64,000 bases of DNA from a bacterium. Its GTDB lineage: Bacteria; Actinomycetota; Acidimicrobiia; Spongiisociales; ZC4RG35. Within the stretch, counting starts at the first letter, position 1, and every line of letters begins with the position of its first letter. Shown here piece by piece: positions 51,907-60,963 of this stretch. The position numbers and the translations under genes were made by a program. Location: positions 62,001 through 126,000 of the forward strand of contig JAPPFC010000036.1 in the NCBI GenBank assembly GCA_028824015.1. Reading direction: 5' to 3'. The notes below the pieces were generated by a model. It was not told the DNA's origin. It saw nothing but the letters and a program-made list of their open reading frames with translations, and ran no database searches.

Positions 51907-53088
51907 ATGAATCGCATCTCAAACCGGATCGGAAGCATCGCCCCTTCGGCAACCATGGCGGTCTCCGCCATGGCTCAACAGTTGAGGGAGGCAGGCCACG
52001 ACGTCGTCAGCTTCGGGCCGGGGGAGCCCGACTTCCCCACTCCCGACCACATTGTGGCCGCGGCCGCCAAAGCCTGCGGCGATGTCAGGAACCATCGCTA
52101 CACATCCACTCCCGGGCTGGCGGACCTGCGAGAGGCGGTGGCGGACGCCACCAACGCCAATTCCGGAGTGAACGTGTCCCCGTCGCAGGTCCTGGTGACC
52201 AACGGAGGCAAACACGCGGTGTTCGCCGCCTGCGCCACCCTGTTGGACCCCGGGGACGAGGTGATCGTCCCCGCCCCCTACTGGGTCTCCTATCCCTGGA
52301 CCATCCAGCTGGCGGGTGGAGTCCCCGTGCCGCTGCTGGCGGATCAGACCACCGGGTTTCAGGTGACCGTAGAGCAGTTGGACAAGGTAGTCACCGAGCG
52401 CACCAAAGCGCTCATCTTCGTCTCACCCTCCAACCCGACCGGCGCCGTTTACAGCCCCGAGATGGTGAGGGAGTTGGCTGCCTGGGCGTCGGACCGCGGC
52501 ATCTGGGTGATAGCCGACGAGATCTACGAGCACTTCGTCTATGACGGAGCGGAGTTCTCCTCCATTGCGGCCTCCATGGAGGACCGGTGGGTAATCGTGA
52601 ACGGAGTGGCCAAAGCCTATGCCATGCCTGGCTGGAGGGTGGGATGGATGGTCGGACCACCCGACGTCATCAAAGCCGCCAGCGGCTTCCAGTCCCACTC
52701 CACCTCCAACGTGTGCAACATAGCCCAGCATGCCGCTTTGGCCGCCCTCACCGGACCGCAGGACTCGGTGACCCTGATGAGAGAGGCCTTCGACCGGCGG
52801 CGGCGCGCCATGTACGAGGCGCTGTCGAACATCGCCGGAATGGAGTGCATCATTCCACAAGGCGCCTTCTACGCCTTTCCCGACTGCTCGGATCTCATTG
52901 GACGGAGCATCGGTGGCCGCACGGTGAGCAACACCATAGAGTTGGCTTCAGCCATTCTGGAAGAGATCAAGGTGGCGATAGTGCCCGGAGAGGCGTTCGG
53001 CGCCCCCGGTTTCGTTCGTTTCTCCTATGCCCTCTCCGACCACGACCTGGCCAGGGGAGCCCGGCGCCTCGCCGACCTCCTGGGATAG
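51907..53088 (+). CDS. aspartate aminotransferase-type enzyme (class I/II)
   Basis: A 393-residue fold-type I PLP aminotransferase. VVSFGPGEPDFPTPDHI and HRYTSTPGLADLREAVA near the start, LVTNGGKHAVFAAC, VPAPYWVSYPWTIQLAGG, ALIFVSPSNPTGAVYS and WVIADEIYEHFVYDG are the AspC/ATase Ib blocks. The PLP lysine is in VNGVAKAYAMPGWRVGWM (Lys near 235), and the substrate Arg is in FVRFSYALS. Subgroup I-gamma aspartate transaminase is likely; tyrosine or other specificities are possible. Confidence 0.92.
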   Translation: MNRISNRIGSIAPSATMAVSAMAQQLREAGHDVVSFGPGEPDFPTPDHIVAAAAKACGDVRNHRYTSTPGLADLREAVADATNANSGVNVSPSQVLVTNGGKHAVFAACATLLDPGDEVIVPAPYWVSYPWTIQLAGGVPVPLLADQTTGFQVTVEQLDKVVTERTKALIFVSPSNPTGAVYSPEMVRELAAWASDRGIWVIADEIYEHFVYDGAEFSSIAASMEDRWVIVNGVAKAYAMPGWRVGWMVGPPDVIKAASGFQSHSTSNVCNIAQHAALAALTGPQDSVTLMREAFDRRRRAMYEALSNIAGMECIIPQGAFYAFPDCSDLIGRSIGGRTVSNTIELASAILEEIKVAIVPGEAFGAPGFVRFSYALSDHDLARGARRLADLLG

Positions 53089-53311
53089 TCAGCCCGCGCG
53101 GGAGATCGGAGGCGCGGAACCAGGACGGAAGCCAACCGGGCGGCAATCCGGTCTGGGCGGCCGGTTCCCCCTCGTCCGGAGCCACCCGGTTCGGCCCCCT
53201 CCCGCCCGATTTGGGTGCCGGGGGAATCCCATGTCCCATCGACCTTCATGGGGGATTTAGGCGGATCCCGTTCGTAAATGTACGCTCTGATGAACAGCAG
53301 AGAGGGCGACA

Positions 53312-54391
53312 ATGAGCGGAGTCAGCGTCAAGGCGCAGATACTGGTCGAACCCCACACCCTGCGCGCCACCACTCTTACCCGACGCCCCATCAAGGAGGG
53401 CGGATGGCTGGCGGTGGAGGCCACCACGCTCTCGGGGATTGACGCCCAAGCCTGGCTGGGGGAGATTTCGCGACTGACCTATCCGCTCATTCTGGGGCGA
53501 CAGGTCGTGGGAAGGATCGCCGACAGCATCAACGGGGACCTCCCGTATCCGATCGGCTCCCGGGTGCTGGTGGAGCCGGTCATTCGATGCCGGAGTTGCT
53601 CGTCCTGCCTGGCCGGCTTGTCCTTCTGCTCCCGGCGCTACCCGGTCAACACCTACGGGTTGCTCCCCTCCACAGAACATCCGGGACTGTGGGGTGGGAT
53701 GGCCGAGACTCTCTATCTCGATCCCAACGCCCGGCTCCATCACATCAGTGACGACATCCCGGCGGTGACGGCCACCATCGCCCATTCCCTGGCCGACGGC
53801 TGGACCTGGGCGGTCGAAGTCCCCCGTCTCAAGCCGGGAGAGAACGTGCTCATCCTGGGTCCGGGTCCCCGTGGGTTGGCCTGTCTGCTTGCCGCCAAAA
53901 GCGCCGGCGCCGGATGGGTGGGAATCAGCGGACTGGACGTGGACTCCGACCGACTGGAGATGGCCCGCATTCTGGGTGCGGACCTGACCATCAACGCCAG
54001 CGCGGATGATCTGGCGATGGCGGTGGGAAACAGCCTCGGGCAACGGCCGGACCTGGTGGTGGACGTGACCTCCAACGATCCGGAAGCCATATACGCGGCT
54101 CTGGAACTGGTGCGTGCGGGAGGGCAGGTGATACTCGCTTCAACCAAGGGCGGGCGTCCCATCTCCTCGCTCTATTCGGATGTGATCGTGACCAAGCAGT
54201 TGCGAGTGGTTGGCGTTCTGGGGCCATCCCGGAAGGGGTTCGAATGGGGAGTCCAGCAACTGGAGACAGATCCCCGCCTCGACACACTGGTAAGCCATCA
54301 GTTCCCGCTGGAGGAGTCCCACGTGGCCCTGGCCGCCACCGCCGGCCGGTTGGGACATGAAGAGCTGATCTCGGTGGCAATCAGCCTCTGA
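53312..54391 (+). CDS. medium-chain dehydrogenase/reductase lacking catalytic zinc ligands
   Basis: A 359-residue MDR-family protein. The structural-zinc lobe is intact: RCRSCSSCLAGLSFCSRR has four cysteines (C-x2-C-x2-C-x7-C spacing). The NAD-binding fold is ENVLILGPGPRGLACLLAAKSAGAGWVGISGLDVDSDRLEMARILGAD. The catalytic zinc ligands are changed: the usual Cys (C-G-S-D) reads TTLSGIDAQ, and the usual G-H-E reads LILGRQVVG. It may therefore be a reductase, a non-catalytic binder or use a different mechanism. ATG 53312; no operon partner is sure, although an MFS gene follows 23 bases later. Confidence 0.85.
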   Translation: MSGVSVKAQILVEPHTLRATTLTRRPIKEGGWLAVEATTLSGIDAQAWLGEISRLTYPLILGRQVVGRIADSINGDLPYPIGSRVLVEPVIRCRSCSSCLAGLSFCSRRYPVNTYGLLPSTEHPGLWGGMAETLYLDPNARLHHISDDIPAVTATIAHSLADGWTWAVEVPRLKPGENVLILGPGPRGLACLLAAKSAGAGWVGISGLDVDSDRLEMARILGADLTINASADDLAMAVGNSLGQRPDLVVDVTSNDPEAIYAALELVRAGGQVILASTKGGRPISSLYSDVIVTKQLRVVGVLGPSRKGFEWGVQQLETDPRLDTLVSHQFPLEESHVALAATAGRLGHEELISVAISL

Positions 54392-54413
54392 CACACCGGT
54401 CGGCAGCCGAGTA

Positions 54414-55727
54414 GTGAACCGGGACATGCCTTCGTCCGGTTGGCAACCCTCCCGCTCGTCGGTCTGGGCATGGGTCGGATACGACCTGGCCAACACCATC
54501 TTCGCCCTCGGGGTGATCGGGCTCTACCTTCCCCAATGGATCGTGGAGAACGACCTGCCGGACTCGGCGCTGTCGGTGGCGACCGGCGGCGCCGGCCTGG
54601 TGGTGGCGTTCCTGGCGCCCTGGGTGGGAACCCGGACCGACTACCGGGGAAACAGGATCCACGCCCTGGCGGTCACCACCGCGATGGCCGTCTGCGGAAG
54701 CGCCCTGCTGGCGGTGGGTCCGGTGCTCCTGACCATGTTCATCTTTGCGGTGTCCCTGATCGGTTTCCATGTCGGCTCCGCCGTCTACGACTCTCTGCTG
54801 TTGGATGTCAGCACGCCCGAAACCCGCGGCCGCGTCTCAGGGATGGGCGTGGCGCTCGGTTATCTGGGGTCTTTCATCGGACTGGGCATCGGGACCCTGG
54901 TCCTGGGCATGGGTGGAGGCTACCCGGCGGTGTTCCGCTCCCTGGCGGTCGGCTTCGCGGTGTTTTCCCTGCCCGCCTTCTTCCTGATCCAGCCCGCACC
55001 CCGACCTCCGGTCCAAGGCGACCCTCCTCCTCTGCGGAGGATCATCGGTGACCTGGTCAGATCGTGGAAGGCCACCCGACAGTATCCCAACCTGACCAGG
55101 TTCCTGGTGGGCAGGTTTTGTTACACCGACACCGTCAACACCCTCATCGGGGGCTTCCTGGCGATCTACGCCACCGAAGAGGTGGGACTGACCACCTCCG
55201 AGGTGACGGTTCTCCTGGGCGCCGCCATAGCCGCCTCCATGGGCGGGGGGTTCTTGGGCGGCCGGTTGGCCGAGCGCTTGGGACCGGGCCGGGGCCTGCG
55301 ATTGATTCTGGGACTCTGGGTGGTCACTATTGCTTTGGGCGTGACCGCCGCGCTGTCGGGCGCCGCCTGGTTGATCTGGGTGGCCGGGTTGTCAGGCGGC
55401 GTCTCGCTGGGAGGACTGTGGGCCACCGACCGGGTAGTGATGACCGGGCTCTCTCCGCCCGAGCGGGTTGGCGAGTTCTACGGCCTGTACGCCACGGTGG
55501 GCAGGTTCGCCGCGGTCCTGGGCCCCTTGCTGTGGGGCTTCATCGTGGATGTTCTCGGGATGAGTCGCCATGCCGCCATGGCCTCTCTGATGCTCATCGG
55601 CCTGACGGCCCTCTGGGTTCTCAGGGGGATAAACCCCGGGGCTGCTTACGAGGCAGCATCCTCGGACGGGGACTCGGAGGGAAACACGATCGAGACCGAC
55701 CCTCCCAGGGACCCGTTGGGCACGTAG
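54414..55727 (+). CDS. MFS transporter, UMF1/Atg22-like
   Basis: A 437-residue membrane transporter of twelve predicted spans. VWAWVGYDLANTIFALGVIGLYLPQW at the start is the UMF1/Atg22-family signature. APWVGTRTDYRGNRIHAL is the loop 2-3 motif, and the second half repeats it as GGFLGGRLAERLGPGRGL. Substrates of bacterial relatives are mostly unknown. The start is GTG 54414; ATG at 54426 is equally possible. Its 3' end overlaps the convergent mscS gene by 82 bases. Confidence 0.85.
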   Translation: MNRDMPSSGWQPSRSSVWAWVGYDLANTIFALGVIGLYLPQWIVENDLPDSALSVATGGAGLVVAFLAPWVGTRTDYRGNRIHALAVTTAMAVCGSALLAVGPVLLTMFIFAVSLIGFHVGSAVYDSLLLDVSTPETRGRVSGMGVALGYLGSFIGLGIGTLVLGMGGGYPAVFRSLAVGFAVFSLPAFFLIQPAPRPPVQGDPPPLRRIIGDLVRSWKATRQYPNLTRFLVGRFCYTDTVNTLIGGFLAIYATEEVGLTTSEVTVLLGAAIAASMGGGFLGGRLAERLGPGRGLRLILGLWVVTIALGVTAALSGAAWLIWVAGLSGGVSLGGLWATDRVVMTGLSPPERVGEFYGLYATVGRFAAVLGPLLWGFIVDVLGMSRHAAMASLMLIGLTALWVLRGINPGAAYEAASSDGDSEGNTIETDPPRDPLGT

Positions 55728-56185
55728 TAGGTGTTCCCTTCCTCATCGCGGAGGATGGTCACCCGGGGCCGGATATCGATCACCTCACCGGTAGCAGCCC
55801 CGCTCTTGATCCTGTCGCCGATGCGGTACTGATCCTCGGCCAGGATGAAGAACCCGGCGATGACATCCTGCACCAAGCCTCTGGCTCCCAAGCCGATCGC
55901 CACACCGCCCGCCGAGGCGACCGCCAGGAAGGGCGCCAGCGGCAACCCCCACACCGAGATGATCATCAGCCCCCCGGTGACGATCAGACCGATCATGACA
56001 ATCCTCCGGACCAGCGACCACAACGTGGCGGCCCTGGCGGCGTGTTCCTGCCCGCGTTCTGTCATCTCCGCCAAAACCCTCACCCCCGCTCGCTTGACAG
56101 CCGCGTAGGCCACCCACAGTCCCACCACGGTGAACACCGTCCCCAGCGTCTCTTCGATGAATCTCCATTCGGTGATGGCTTCCAT
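55646..56185 (-). CDS. small mechanosensitive channel (MscS family)
   Basis: A 179-residue MscS-type channel reduced to the core: two or three membrane segments, the pore helix TM3 in PFLAVASAGGVAIGLGARGLVQDVIAGFFILAEDQYRIGD (A/G-rich as in MscS), and a short beta domain ending GNTYYVPNGSLGG. The large C-terminal cytoplasmic vestibule of MscS is absent. Opening under membrane tension would release solutes during osmotic downshock. Convergent overlap of 82 bases with the MFS gene. Confidence 0.88.
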   Translation of the reverse strand: MEAITEWRFIEETLGTVFTVVGLWVAYAAVKRAGVRVLAEMTERGQEHAARAATLWSLVRRIVMIGLIVTGGLMIISVWGLPLAPFLAVASAGGVAIGLGARGLVQDVIAGFFILAEDQYRIGDRIKSGAATGEVIDIRPRVTILRDEEGNTYYVPNGSLGGSVSIVFPSESPSEDAAS

Positions 56186-56282
56186 GATCCGGGCGCCCTT
56201 CTGGTTGGCGGGTTAGGGAGACCGGATAGTCTCTCCTGCTCTCTACACTTTACCGGGTTATCCCCTCCTCCTTCCCTTCGCG

Positions 56283-58418
56283 ATGTCCCGTACTTCCCGG
56301 TTACTGCTGATCGCCCTGATCTGCACAACCGCCCTGATCATGGCCGGTCTGGGCAGTTACGCGGTCTGGAGCCGGTCCAACCAGGGAGTCGTTCTCGGAT
56401 CCGTGACAGTCTCGGGAGTGAGCCTCGAGGGCCTGGAGAGAAGCGAAGCTGAAGCCGTTCTGTCGGAGATGGAGTCACGGCAGGGACAAGCAGTGATCGA
56501 GATAGTGGTCAACGGCGAGCCATCCACCGTAACGGCATCCGAATTCGGCTACAGCTTGAACATAGGGGAACTGGTCGACCGAGCGATGCGAAACGAGAGA
56601 GAGGGAAGCTTCGTCACCAGGTGGAGACGGTGGCTCAGGAGTCCCTGGGACGACCCCGTCCCCCTGGTGCTGGTTCCCACGGCCACCATCAACCAGGCCC
56701 TCGTGGAGGACTTTGTCAGGGACTTGGACCAACAGCACGGCACGCGGCCCATAGAGGGGACCCTGGAGTTCGTGAACGGCCGGCCCGCTCCCACCTACCC
56801 CTCCCCGGGATGGCTCCTGGACAGTTCGGAGGCTGATGTGGAGATCCGGGCCGCAGCTCTGAACGGGGGTGGAACGGTGAGGTTGAACACCGTGTTGGTG
56901 GAGCCTGACACCGACATCGAACAGATCACCGCCGCCGTCGAAGTAGTGGAGCAATGGATATCCGCCCCGGTGGTCCTGAAGGATCCCGACAGTGAAGCCG
57001 AGTTGGTGTTCACCGCCCAGGAGATCGCCGACGCCACCATATTCAGTTTCGACCTGAACCGGTCGCCTTCCGTAAGGTTGGGCATCGACCGAAGGCTCGT
57101 GACCCGCAAGGTGTCTGCGATAAACGATCAGGTGGGTACCCCTCCCGTCAACGCCTACTACGAAATCGACGAGAACGACCAGGTGATTATCCACCCGTCC
57201 GAGACGGGCATCGGAATCGACGCGGACGCAGTGGGCGCCCTGCTGGAGACTCTCGCCGGGGGCAGCGAGCGCCAGGGTGTGCTGACCAAGGTCGCCGGCA
57301 CCCAGCCCCACGTGACCACCGAGGACATCGAGAATCTGGGGATCCGCCACCTGGTGTCCCAGTACACGACTTACCACGACTGCTGCGCACCCCGGGTTGC
57401 CAACATCCAACTATTCGCCGACCGGGTCAACGACGCTCTCGTGCCGCCCGGGGAGACATTCAGCCTCAACCGGCATGTGGGAGAGAGGACCGAGGAGGAC
57501 GGTTTTTTGGAGGCGGGCACACTGTTGCGCGGAGAGTTGATCGACACGGTGGGCGGCGGTGTGAGCCAGTTCGCCACCACGTTCTACAACGCGGTGTTCT
57601 GGGGCGGGTATGAGGACATCACCCACAAGACCCACAGCTTTCATTTCTCCCGCTACCCGGAGGGCATCGAAGCCACCATCAACTGGCCGGAGGTCGATCT
57701 GGTTTTCCGAAACGACTCTCCCTCACACGTGCTGATCAGGACCGAGTACACCGATACCTCCATAACGGTGAAGTTCTTCGGCGACAACGACGGACGCATA
57801 GTGATCGGGCGTTGGAGAGACGGGGAAGGCCGATTGAGAATCGTCGCCCAGGGAGGACCGCAGGCGCGGGTGGTTTCAGCCATGATCTCGGAACGCACCG
57901 ACGAACGGGAGCCACCCGAACCGCTGTACCGCGCCAACCCGGAACTGGCCCCCGGGGAGGCAGAGGAACTCCAGACCGCCAGAGTGGGATGGACTGTGCG
58001 GGTGACCCGGACCGTCAAACAGGGAGAGGAGACCAGCAACCGAATCTGGACCGTTCGCTACATACCTCGCCAGGAGATAGTGGAGATGCACCCCTGCTTG
58101 ATGGCCTATCTGACCGAAGCGGGAGTGCTGGCCCCACCCGAAGATGAGGGAACGGGACCCGGAGCGGGAGCCGGGGCGGGGGAAGCCCCCGCCGACGGGG
58201 AGGAAGTGGTCTGTCCCGAACCCGAGGAGGAGGATGTGGCGCCCGTGCTTCCCGAGGAACTCACCGACCGCTTCCCCGAACTGCTGCCCGAAGAGGAAGG
58301 GCAACTCCCCATCGAGGAAGAGAACGGCCAGGGCCCCATCGAGGAAGAGGAAGGGCAGGAGCAGGCGCCCGTGGACGACACCGAACAGGAAGGACAATCA
58401 TCCCCAAGCCAGGGATGA
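56283..58418 (+). CDS. VanW family protein with peptidoglycan-binding domains
   Basis: A 711-residue exported protein. An N-terminal signal/anchor (LLLIALICTTALIMAGLGSYAVW), then a region (residues 40-340) with two PG_binding_4-like repeats (VLGSVTVSGVSLEGLERSEAEAVL and INDQVGTPPVNAYYEIDEND), then the VanW domain (residues 355-500: HLVSQYTTYHDCCAPRVANIQ, PPGETFSLNRHVGERTEEDGF, IDTVGGGVSQFATTFYNAVFW). The tail from residue about 620 is Pro/Glu-rich (EEEEGQE repeats) and very acidic. Similar proteins are common in firmicutes and actinobacteria; they act at the cell wall, molecular role unclear. Confidence 0.88.
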   Translation: MSRTSRLLLIALICTTALIMAGLGSYAVWSRSNQGVVLGSVTVSGVSLEGLERSEAEAVLSEMESRQGQAVIEIVVNGEPSTVTASEFGYSLNIGELVDRAMRNEREGSFVTRWRRWLRSPWDDPVPLVLVPTATINQALVEDFVRDLDQQHGTRPIEGTLEFVNGRPAPTYPSPGWLLDSSEADVEIRAAALNGGGTVRLNTVLVEPDTDIEQITAAVEVVEQWISAPVVLKDPDSEAELVFTAQEIADATIFSFDLNRSPSVRLGIDRRLVTRKVSAINDQVGTPPVNAYYEIDENDQVIIHPSETGIGIDADAVGALLETLAGGSERQGVLTKVAGTQPHVTTEDIENLGIRHLVSQYTTYHDCCAPRVANIQLFADRVNDALVPPGETFSLNRHVGERTEEDGFLEAGTLLRGELIDTVGGGVSQFATTFYNAVFWGGYEDITHKTHSFHFSRYPEGIEATINWPEVDLVFRNDSPSHVLIRTEYTDTSITVKFFGDNDGRIVIGRWRDGEGRLRIVAQGGPQARVVSAMISERTDEREPPEPLYRANPELAPGEAEELQTARVGWTVRVTRTVKQGEETSNRIWTVRYIPRQEIVEMHPCLMAYLTEAGVLAPPEDEGTGPGAGAGAGEAPADGEEVVCPEPEEEDVAPVLPEELTDRFPELLPEEEGQLPIEEENGQGPIEEEEGQEQAPVDDTEQEGQSSPSQG

Positions 58419-58459
58419 GCGGGCCTCTGCCTGCTCGGCGTTCAGCAGCGGTGAGTCAC

Positions 58460-59053
58460 CTACAGAGGGTTTCGATTGGCGGCTGCGGCTGCGGCTGCCT
58501 TGGCAATGCGCCGGGCACGGGTCTCCGGTCGGCGGGCGCTGGCGATCCACCACAGGATGTTCTTTCGCACAGAGACGCTGAACCCCTCGAAGTTCCCCAT
58601 TGACCCGGTCTCGGTGTCCAGGGCGGCCGCCAGGTCGTCGGGCACGACCAGGTCCTCGATGGCGTCGTAAACGGTCCAGGCGCCGTTTCTCTTGGCTTCC
58701 TCGATCCTGGCCAGCCCCGCGGGAGTCATCAAGCCCCTCCCAATCAGCTTCTCCACCCGTTCCTTGTTGGACCGGGACCATGGACTCTCCGGTTTGCGAG
58801 GGGTGAACATCAACGCATAGCTCTCGTCGTCAAGGCGTTTCTTGCGGCTGTCCACCCATCCGAAGCACAGTGCCTCCTCAACGGACTCTTCGTATTCAAG
58901 ACCGGGCTTCCGGGTTGCCTTCTTGTAGAGGATCATCCAAATCCCCGGTAGGCTGGCATGGTTTTCCTCGAGCCACTGTCGCCAGGACGCCCGGTCCGGC
59001 AGACAGACCTCGGGACGGTCTCCCGCCGGTGGATCTGGAGAGGCCACCGGCAC
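58460..59053 (-). CDS. YdeI/OmpD-associated family protein
   Basis: A 197-residue protein of the YdeI family. RASWRQWLEENHASLPGIWMILYKKATRKPGLEYEESVEEALCFGWVDSRKKRLDDESYALMFTPRKPESPWSRSNKERVEKL is the typical block (residues 20-105), followed by GLMTPAGLARIEEAKRNGAW. Family members bind metals or DNA in some studies, function unclear. Soluble, cytoplasmic. The C-terminus is Ala-rich. Convergent with the VanW gene (41-base gap). Confidence 0.85.
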   Translation of the reverse strand: MPVASPDPPAGDRPEVCLPDRASWRQWLEENHASLPGIWMILYKKATRKPGLEYEESVEEALCFGWVDSRKKRLDDESYALMFTPRKPESPWSRSNKERVEKLIGRGLMTPAGLARIEEAKRNGAWTVYDAIEDLVVPDDLAAALDTETGSMGNFEGFSVSVRKNILWWIASARRPETRARRIAKAAAAAAANRNPL

Positions 59054-59056
59054 GGC

Positions 59057-59359
59057 CTACTCCGTCGAATAGAAGAGAAAGAACTCCCCGATCGACTCCG
59101 ACACCCGCTCCACCTGCCCTTGCGTCCACCCACCCGAACGGCGCAGGGTGAGGGTGTTGGAGAGAGTGAAGATCCGGTTGATGTGGGGATCGAGGTCCAT
59201 CAAGCGGACCGAAAGGAGGGCAGGGAAGGTCTTCTGTGCCCGGGCGGCGTCCGGGTCGCCATAGCTCTCCCCGTCCTGGCCCCCCAGGGTACGGTTGGTG
59301 TCGACCACCAGGACGTCGCCGACCATCTCTGTGGAGAGGATCTCTATCTGCTGTCCCAA
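59057..59359 (-). CDS. small conserved protein of unknown function
   Basis: A 100-residue soluble alpha/beta-looking protein: QQIEILSTEMVGDVLVVDTNRTLGGQDGE, then LLSVRLMDLDPHINRIFTLSNTLTLRRSGGW and GEFFLFYSTE. No signal, membrane segment or cysteine. It ends three bases before the YdeI-family ATG on the same strand, so the two are co-translated. I cannot assign a family. Confidence 0.65.
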   Translation of the reverse strand: MGQQIEILSTEMVGDVLVVDTNRTLGGQDGESYGDPDAARAQKTFPALLSVRLMDLDPHINRIFTLSNTLTLRRSGGWTQGQVERVSESIGEFFLFYSTE

Positions 59360-59462
59360 GGGTCCCCTTTCATCTTCGCCCGGGAGATTCTAGCCGGGGA
59401 CCCGGCCGGCTCCGGGACCCACTGTGATCGGCCCGGGCAAAGCGCCGACCCCGGCGGTCTGC

Positions 59463-60929
59463 TCACCCGCGGCGACCGACCGCCCTCGGCTGTGGAGCGA
59501 AGGAACGTCGATGCCGTTCTCCTATGGATTGGACCTTGAACAGATTGGTGGAAGCCTCCTGGTTGGGAGGGGTCCCCGCCACCATCACCACCAAGTCGTC
59601 CCTCTCACAAATCCCCTCCCTCTCCAGGATCTTCTCGGCGGCCGCGAACATCAGGTCGGTGTGGTCCCTCCGGCTGAACTCGATGGGAGTGACTCCCCGG
59701 TAGAGGGCCGTCTGCCGCAAGGCCCGGATCACGGGGGTGAAGGCAATGATGCGGGCCCGGGGACGGTACTTGGAGAGTATCCGGGCCGTGGACCCGGACT
59801 CGGTGAAGGCCACCACGGTGTCGATGCCGAGGTTGTGGGCCGCGTCCACCGCAGAGCGGGCCACCGCCGAGGCAGTCCCGCCGCCCGCGGTGATGTAGGG
59901 CACCGCCGGATCGCCCTGCTCCTTCAGAAGCTCCTTCTCCATCTCGGCACAGATCTCCGACATGACCTCGGTCGCCCGGATGGGGTAGTCTCCCACCGCC
60001 GTCTCGGCCGAGAGCATCACCGCGTCGCTGCCGGCGGCCACTGCGGTGGCCACGTCGGTCACCTCCGCCCGGGTGGGTCGCGGAGAGCGGGTCATGGACT
60101 CCAGCATCTCGGTTGCAGTGATGGAAACCAGCCCTGCGCGGTTGGTCCGGCGCAGGATGTCGGCCTGCACGATGGGAAGCCGGGCCAGGGGGAGTTGCAC
60201 GCCGAGGTCGCCGCGGGCAACCATCACCCCGTCCGCCTCGGCCAGGATCTCGTCCAGGTTCTGGTAGGCGGCCGCCAACTCCACCTTGGCGATCACCGGT
60301 GCGGTGCCGGCCAGTTGCTTGATCGCCCGGACATCGTCGCCGGTCCGTACGAAGGAGGCGGCCACGTAGTCCACCTCTAGCTCGGCGCCCAACCTCAGAT
60401 CGGCTCGGTCCTTCTCGGTCACCGGAGGCAGCCGCAGGAGGGTTTCGGGGAAGGCCACCCCCTTGCCGCTGGCCAGATCGCCTCCCCACCTGACCTCGGC
60501 CACCAGCCGGTCCGGATGTCTCTCCATCACCGTCATCCTGATCAGCCCGTCGGCCATCACCACCCCGTCTCCCTCCTCCAGGTCTTCGAGCAGCCTCGGG
60601 TAATTGATGGGAATGGTCCGGCGGCCCCCCGCCGATGCCCGCCCGGGTACCAGGCAGACCCGCTCGCCGGCGCGCAGGGAAATCCCCCCGTCCGCCACCT
60701 CGCCCACCCTCAGCTTGGGACCGGAGATGTCCTGAAGGACCGCCACCGTCTTCTTCTCCCGCTGTCCGGCCTCTCTCACCCACTCCACAAACCGGCGATG
60801 GAGATCATGATCGCCGTGGGAAAAGTTGAGGCGGGCCACGTCCATCCCGGCCGCCACCAACGCTCTGACCTTCTCCGGGGAAGCCACCGCCGGCCCCAGG
60901 GTGGCCACGATCTTGGTGAGTCTCTCCAT
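59463..60929 (-). CDS. pyk: pyruvate kinase
   Basis: A 488-residue glycolytic enzyme converting PEP and ADP to pyruvate and ATP. RLTKIVATLGPAVASPEKV, MDVARLNFSHGDH, ISGPKLRVGEV, the active-site region VIAKVELAAAYQNLDEILAEADGVMVARGDLGVQLPL, and TATEMLESMTRSPRPTRAEVTDVATAV are diagnostic. The C-terminal domain includes GGTASAVARSAVDAA and TESGSTARILSKYRPRARI. ATG 60929 (MERLTK) was preferred to 60941. It lies next to a tungstate importer on the same strand, 34 bases away. Confidence 0.95.
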   Translation of the reverse strand: MERLTKIVATLGPAVASPEKVRALVAAGMDVARLNFSHGDHDLHRRFVEWVREAGQREKKTVAVLQDISGPKLRVGEVADGGISLRAGERVCLVPGRASAGGRRTIPINYPRLLEDLEEGDGVVMADGLIRMTVMERHPDRLVAEVRWGGDLASGKGVAFPETLLRLPPVTEKDRADLRLGAELEVDYVAASFVRTGDDVRAIKQLAGTAPVIAKVELAAAYQNLDEILAEADGVMVARGDLGVQLPLARLPIVQADILRRTNRAGLVSITATEMLESMTRSPRPTRAEVTDVATAVAAGSDAVMLSAETAVGDYPIRATEVMSEICAEMEKELLKEQGDPAVPYITAGGGTASAVARSAVDAAHNLGIDTVVAFTESGSTARILSKYRPRARIIAFTPVIRALRQTALYRGVTPIEFSRRDHTDLMFAAAEKILEREGICERDDLVVMVAGTPPNQEASTNLFKVQSIGERHRRSFAPQPRAVGRRG

Positions 60930-60963
60930 CGACAAGCGCAACCCTACCGAATCCGTCGCATGA

